Source: JBMORL01 sp049322335 (GTDB lineage Bacteria > Bacteroidota > Bacteroidia > Flavobacteriales_D > UBA2798). From it: DNA of 64,000 nucleotides. The stretch spans positions 1 through 64,000 of the forward strand of contig JBMORL010000048.1 of NCBI GenBank assembly GCA_049322335.1, read 5' to 3'. How positions within the stretch are numbered: position 1 is the first letter of the stretch; each line of letters begins with the position of its first letter. Made by a program: the position numbers and the translations under genes. A model generated the notes under the pieces. It saw only the letters and a list, made by a program, of their open reading frames with translations. It ran no database searches and was not told the DNA's origin. Shown piece by piece: positions 61,153-64,000 of this stretch.

Positions 61153-61656
61153 GTGTTGAACACTATTGCCCGAATTGGCGCTGCCATTATCATTTATTGT
61201 TGCCTTATCCAGGCCTCATCTGTCCTGGTAAATGAGCAAAACCCTGTAAAGTGGGACTTTTCATCTTCCCTTTCGGGGAAAGAATACCAGTTGGTTTTTA
61301 AAGCCACTATTTCAAAAGGCTGGCACATCTATTCGCAAAACATGAATGGTGACGGCCCGGTACCTACCAGCATTACCATTACCAAAAGCAAACATTTTTC
61401 GCTGGTAGGAAAAACCGAAGAACCACAGCCCTTCGAAAAATACGATCCTAATTTTGATATGAAGGTGAAATGGTTTGACAACGAGGTAAAATTCACCCAA
61501 AAAATAAAACCTCTTGTAAAAACCGATTTTAAAGTGGAAGGATTCGTTACTTTCATGACCTGTGACGACACCAAATGTCTTCCTCCTGTTGACGTTCCTT
61601 TTTCCATTTCCATTAAACAAACGGCTGCAAAAGTCAGCGCCACCCAAACAAAATGA
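61153..61656 (+). CDS. periplasmic DsbD-alpha-like domain protein
   Basis: 167 residues with a signal-like start (IARIGAAIIIYCCLIQASS). GTG start at 61153 (TTG 61156 also possible). The domain matches the N-terminal part of DsbD: WHIYSQNMNGDGPVPTSITI and FVTFMTCDDTKCLPPVDVPF, with the Cys pair of CDDTKC. It would relay electrons in the periplasm. The stop overlaps the next start (ATGA), so it is made together with full-length DsbD. Confidence 0.85.
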   Translation: MLNTIARIGAAIIIYCCLIQASSVLVNEQNPVKWDFSSSLSGKEYQLVFKATISKGWHIYSQNMNGDGPVPTSITITKSKHFSLVGKTEEPQPFEKYDPNFDMKVKWFDNEVKFTQKIKPLVKTDFKVEGFVTFMTCDDTKCLPPVDVPFSISIKQTAAKVSATQTK

Positions 61657-64000
61657 AACGATTGCTTTCCATTATTCCTTTACTTGTATTTCTACTGCCG
61701 TTTGGCAATAGCAATGCACAAAAATTTGATAATGTTACCTGGTCCTATTCCGTAAATCAAAAAGGTTGTGAAGCTGAACTGGTATTTACTGCCACCATTG
61801 AAGAAGGGTGGTATATCTATTCCCAGTTTCAACCCAATGCTGACGGGCCTATTCCTACTTCTTTTGTTTTTACCGAAACAAAAGAATACAACCGGATTGG
61901 AAAAGTTTCTGAAGGAAAATCAAAAGCCAAATTCATGGAAGGGTTTGGCGGAGAGTATAACATCTTTCAGCACAAAGCTGTTTTTAAACAAAAAATAAAA
62001 GTTTTAAGCAAAAATGATTTTGAACTCAAAGGAGAAATTGAATTCATGCAGTGCGATGAATCCAAGTGCCTTCCTCCCCAATATCCTCCATTCTCTTTTA
62101 AAATTAAAGGATGTGCTGAGGGCGAAAATGTTGAAGTAACTCCCGAAGACACCTCCTCAGCATCAGAAGTGATTTCCCCTGATACTTCTAACGATTCTGG
62201 CACTTTAGCACCAGTGGGCGTAAAAATTTATTCCCGCAAATACAGCGCAAACGACTATGAAGTATTTGTAAAATTCCAGCCTGATTCGGGATGGACAGTG
62301 AATACCGGAAACGCTTCCTTTACCCTGCGACTCCCGGAAGGAATCTCTGCCAATGGCGGATTGATAAAAACAAAAGATATTCTCTCGCAAAAACTTACTG
62401 TAAACTCCCAGGATTCTGTTACGCTGGCCGGGTGCAAAATAGCCGTAAACTTTTCGGCACAAAACGGAAAGAAAAACGCTGCGCTGAAAGAAAAACTGGA
62501 AGAGAATGTTAACCTCAACGATGCCGAAGAAATAGAAAATGCAGACGCCAATCTTTCCTACTGGGCTATTTTTCTTGAAGCTTTCCTGTGGGGATTTGTA
62601 GCCCTTCTCACTCCCTGTGTCTTCCCTATGATTCCCATGACGGTGAGTTTCTTTATGAAATCGAGCAAAAACCGAAAGAGAGGAATTATCAATGCCATTA
62701 CTTACGGAGTGGCCATTATCGTAATTTATGTTTTTGTGGGATTGCTTATCACCTGGGCTTCGGGTGATGCTACAGCACTGAATAAAATGTCGACCAGTAT
62801 TTTCTTTAATCTTTTGTTTTTTATCGTACTGATGGTGTTTGCCATTTCTTTTCTCGGTGCCTTTGAAATTGTGTTACCCAGCAAATGGGTTAATGCTGCC
62901 GACAAAAATGCCGACCGCGGAGGATTGATAGGCATATTTTTTATGGCTTTTACCCTGGCCCTGGTTTCTTTTTCCTGCACCGGCCCTATTATCGGCACGC
63001 TGCTGGTACGTTCGGTTTCAGAAGGATTGATGGGCCCCGCTATTGGCATGTTCGGGTTTTCGCTTGCTATAGCAATCCCATTCACGTTATTCGCTGTTTT
63101 CCCCGGCTGGCTGAATTCCATGCCGCAATCGGGCGGATGGCTCAATACGGTGAAAGTGAGTCTCGGTTTCCTGGAGCTGGCACTTGCGCTTAAATTTCTT
63201 TCGAAAGCCGACCTGGTTAATCAATCGCACCTGCTGGAACGCGAATTGTTTCTTGCTCTTTTTATTGGTGTATTTTTCCTCTGGGGATTATACCTGCTGG
63301 GCGTTTTTATGACTTCCCACGATTCGGAAAACAAACGCCTGGGCACAGGAAGGATTCTTACCGCTACCCTTGTTTTTGGTTTTGTTATTTATCTTATTCC
63401 CGGGCTGTGGGGCGCGCCACTCAACTGGATTGCGGGCTTTCCGCCACCTATCGAATACAGCGAATGGAGGCACGATATCAATAAAGACCGCGAATTACCC
63501 GAGCATGCTTCGTATGGCCCTCACGGGTTAGTTACCTTCCACGATTATTATCACGGCATGGAATACGCCCGAAAAACCGGAAAACCCGCCATGATTGATT
63601 TTACCGGTTATGGTTGTGAAAACTGCCGCAAAATGGAACAGGGCGCATGGAGTTATGCCGAAGCCATGAAAATACTTGAAGATTCTGTTGTTATTATTTC
63701 TTTGCACGTTGACGAAAGAACTCCTTTAGCCGCCAATGATCCCGATAAAGGAAAATTCAGGAATGTGGGACAAAAATGGGCTGATATGGAAGTGCGTTTA
63801 TATAAAGAAAGCTCGCAGCCGCTGTATGTGTTGCTCGACCACAATGAAGAATCACTCAACGGAAAAGCCAGCTTCCAGACACACAGCAACGGAGAAGATT
63901 TTCACCAGTGGCTTTCCAAAGGATTGCGCACATTTAAAAAACGCAAAGGAATAAAAGTATTACATCCTGAAATGGTAATTTCAAATGAAATATCCGGAAA
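61653..64000 (+). CDS. dsbD: protein-disulfide reductase DsbD, incomplete at window end
   Basis: 782 codons are visible; the frame is still open at 64000. Signal peptide ends SNAQ. Residues about 22-150: DsbD-alpha domain with FMQCDESKCLPP. Residues about 185-290: a second beta-sandwich-like domain lacking such a Cys pair. About 305-590: eight-helix core with LLTPCVFPMIP and SFSCTGPIIG, the two essential membrane Cys. From about 625: a thioredoxin domain with GYGCENCRKME. Moves reducing power from the cytoplasm to periplasmic thiols. Ends in VISNEISG; probably near its C-terminus. Confidence 0.92.
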   Translation, partial: MKRLLSIIPLLVFLLPFGNSNAQKFDNVTWSYSVNQKGCEAELVFTATIEEGWYIYSQFQPNADGPIPTSFVFTETKEYNRIGKVSEGKSKAKFMEGFGGEYNIFQHKAVFKQKIKVLSKNDFELKGEIEFMQCDESKCLPPQYPPFSFKIKGCAEGENVEVTPEDTSSASEVISPDTSNDSGTLAPVGVKIYSRKYSANDYEVFVKFQPDSGWTVNTGNASFTLRLPEGISANGGLIKTKDILSQKLTVNSQDSVTLAGCKIAVNFSAQNGKKNAALKEKLEENVNLNDAEEIENADANLSYWAIFLEAFLWGFVALLTPCVFPMIPMTVSFFMKSSKNRKRGIINAITYGVAIIVIYVFVGLLITWASGDATALNKMSTSIFFNLLFFIVLMVFAISFLGAFEIVLPSKWVNAADKNADRGGLIGIFFMAFTLALVSFSCTGPIIGTLLVRSVSEGLMGPAIGMFGFSLAIAIPFTLFAVFPGWLNSMPQSGGWLNTVKVSLGFLELALALKFLSKADLVNQSHLLERELFLALFIGVFFLWGLYLLGVFMTSHDSENKRLGTGRILTATLVFGFVIYLIPGLWGAPLNWIAGFPPPIEYSEWRHDINKDRELPEHASYGPHGLVTFHDYYHGMEYARKTGKPAMIDFTGYGCENCRKMEQGAWSYAEAMKILEDSVVIISLHVDERTPLAANDPDKGKFRNVGQKWADMEVRLYKESSQPLYVLLDHNEESLNGKASFQTHSNGEDFHQWLSKGLRTFKKRKGIKVLHPEMVISNEISG

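Overview
The window is chromosomal DNA of a Bacteroidota bacterium. The evidence is: TonB-dependent receptors with an N-terminal carboxypeptidase-regulatory-like domain; at least four secreted proteins with a type IX secretion (T9SS) C-terminal sorting domain; an ECF sigma factor next to its probable regulator; the three-subunit succinate dehydrogenase with a single five-helix cytochrome b; a four-helix-bundle (S23-type) gene; few canonical Shine-Dalgarno sites; and one convincing Bacteroidota-type -7 box (TAnnTTTG). Lipoprotein genes are numerous. I cannot resolve the order; the LPIELL...YYRLKQ module before the sorting domains is frequent in Chitinophagales, Sphingobacteriales and relatives (recollection, not a search).

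Layout. 1-9.5 kb (minus strand): envelope and transport genes, namely a heme-type TonB receptor, an OprP-like porin translationally close to a SulP anion transporter with a highly structured leader, then an ECF sigma factor overlapping a gene for a membrane-anchored protein with a C-terminal beta-barrel. 9.6-13.9 kb (plus): small secreted proteins alternating with large T9SS proteins. 13.9-17 kb: a TetR/TonB-receptor operon with a 13-bp palindromic operator at its start. 17-28.5 kb (plus, except lysS): housekeeping genes gpsA, tyrS, lysS, a phosphoglucose/phosphomannose isomerase and lipB, mixed with a CPBP protease-like protein, a glycoside hydrolase and a serine hydrolase. 28.6-35 kb (minus): two tightly packed operons, ALDH-lipoprotein-purT-mnmH and a methionine/glutamine-type aminotransferase overlapping an omega-amidase. 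35-36.1 kb: four tandem small Cys-rich lipoproteins closed by a perfect terminator. 36-42.5 kb: a T9SS Asp-box protein and the sdhC-sdhA-sdhB operon, interrupted by a four-helix-bundle gene flanked by inverted repeats. 42.5-47.3 kb: aminopeptidase P, an alpha/beta hydrolase preceded by five palindromes, small unknowns and an S1/P1-nuclease-like protein. 47.4-51.7 kb (minus): comB, gcvT, a glycosyltransferase, an epimerase and a cold-shock protein. 51.7-64 kb: an outer-membrane protein, a GNAT enzyme, lpd, hemH, another small-secreted-plus-T9SS pair on the minus strand, pabB-tilS, and a DsbD system that runs off the right edge.

Most interesting signals: (i) a recurring two-gene unit, a small secreted protein directly upstream of a T9SS protein, seen three times; (ii) a tandem family of tiny CxC lipoproteins; (iii) a candidate non-autonomous mobile unit made of a four-helix-bundle gene with inverted ATGAGTGA-rich ends, with a solitary copy of the same end sequence 20 kb away; (iv) a ~146-nt multi-stem element directly before sulP; (v) triplication of the lysS 3' end; (vi) an ECF-associated protein that appears to span both membranes. 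No rRNA, tRNA, CRISPR array, prophage or complete insertion sequence was seen. Functions are inferred by reading motifs; no database search was run.
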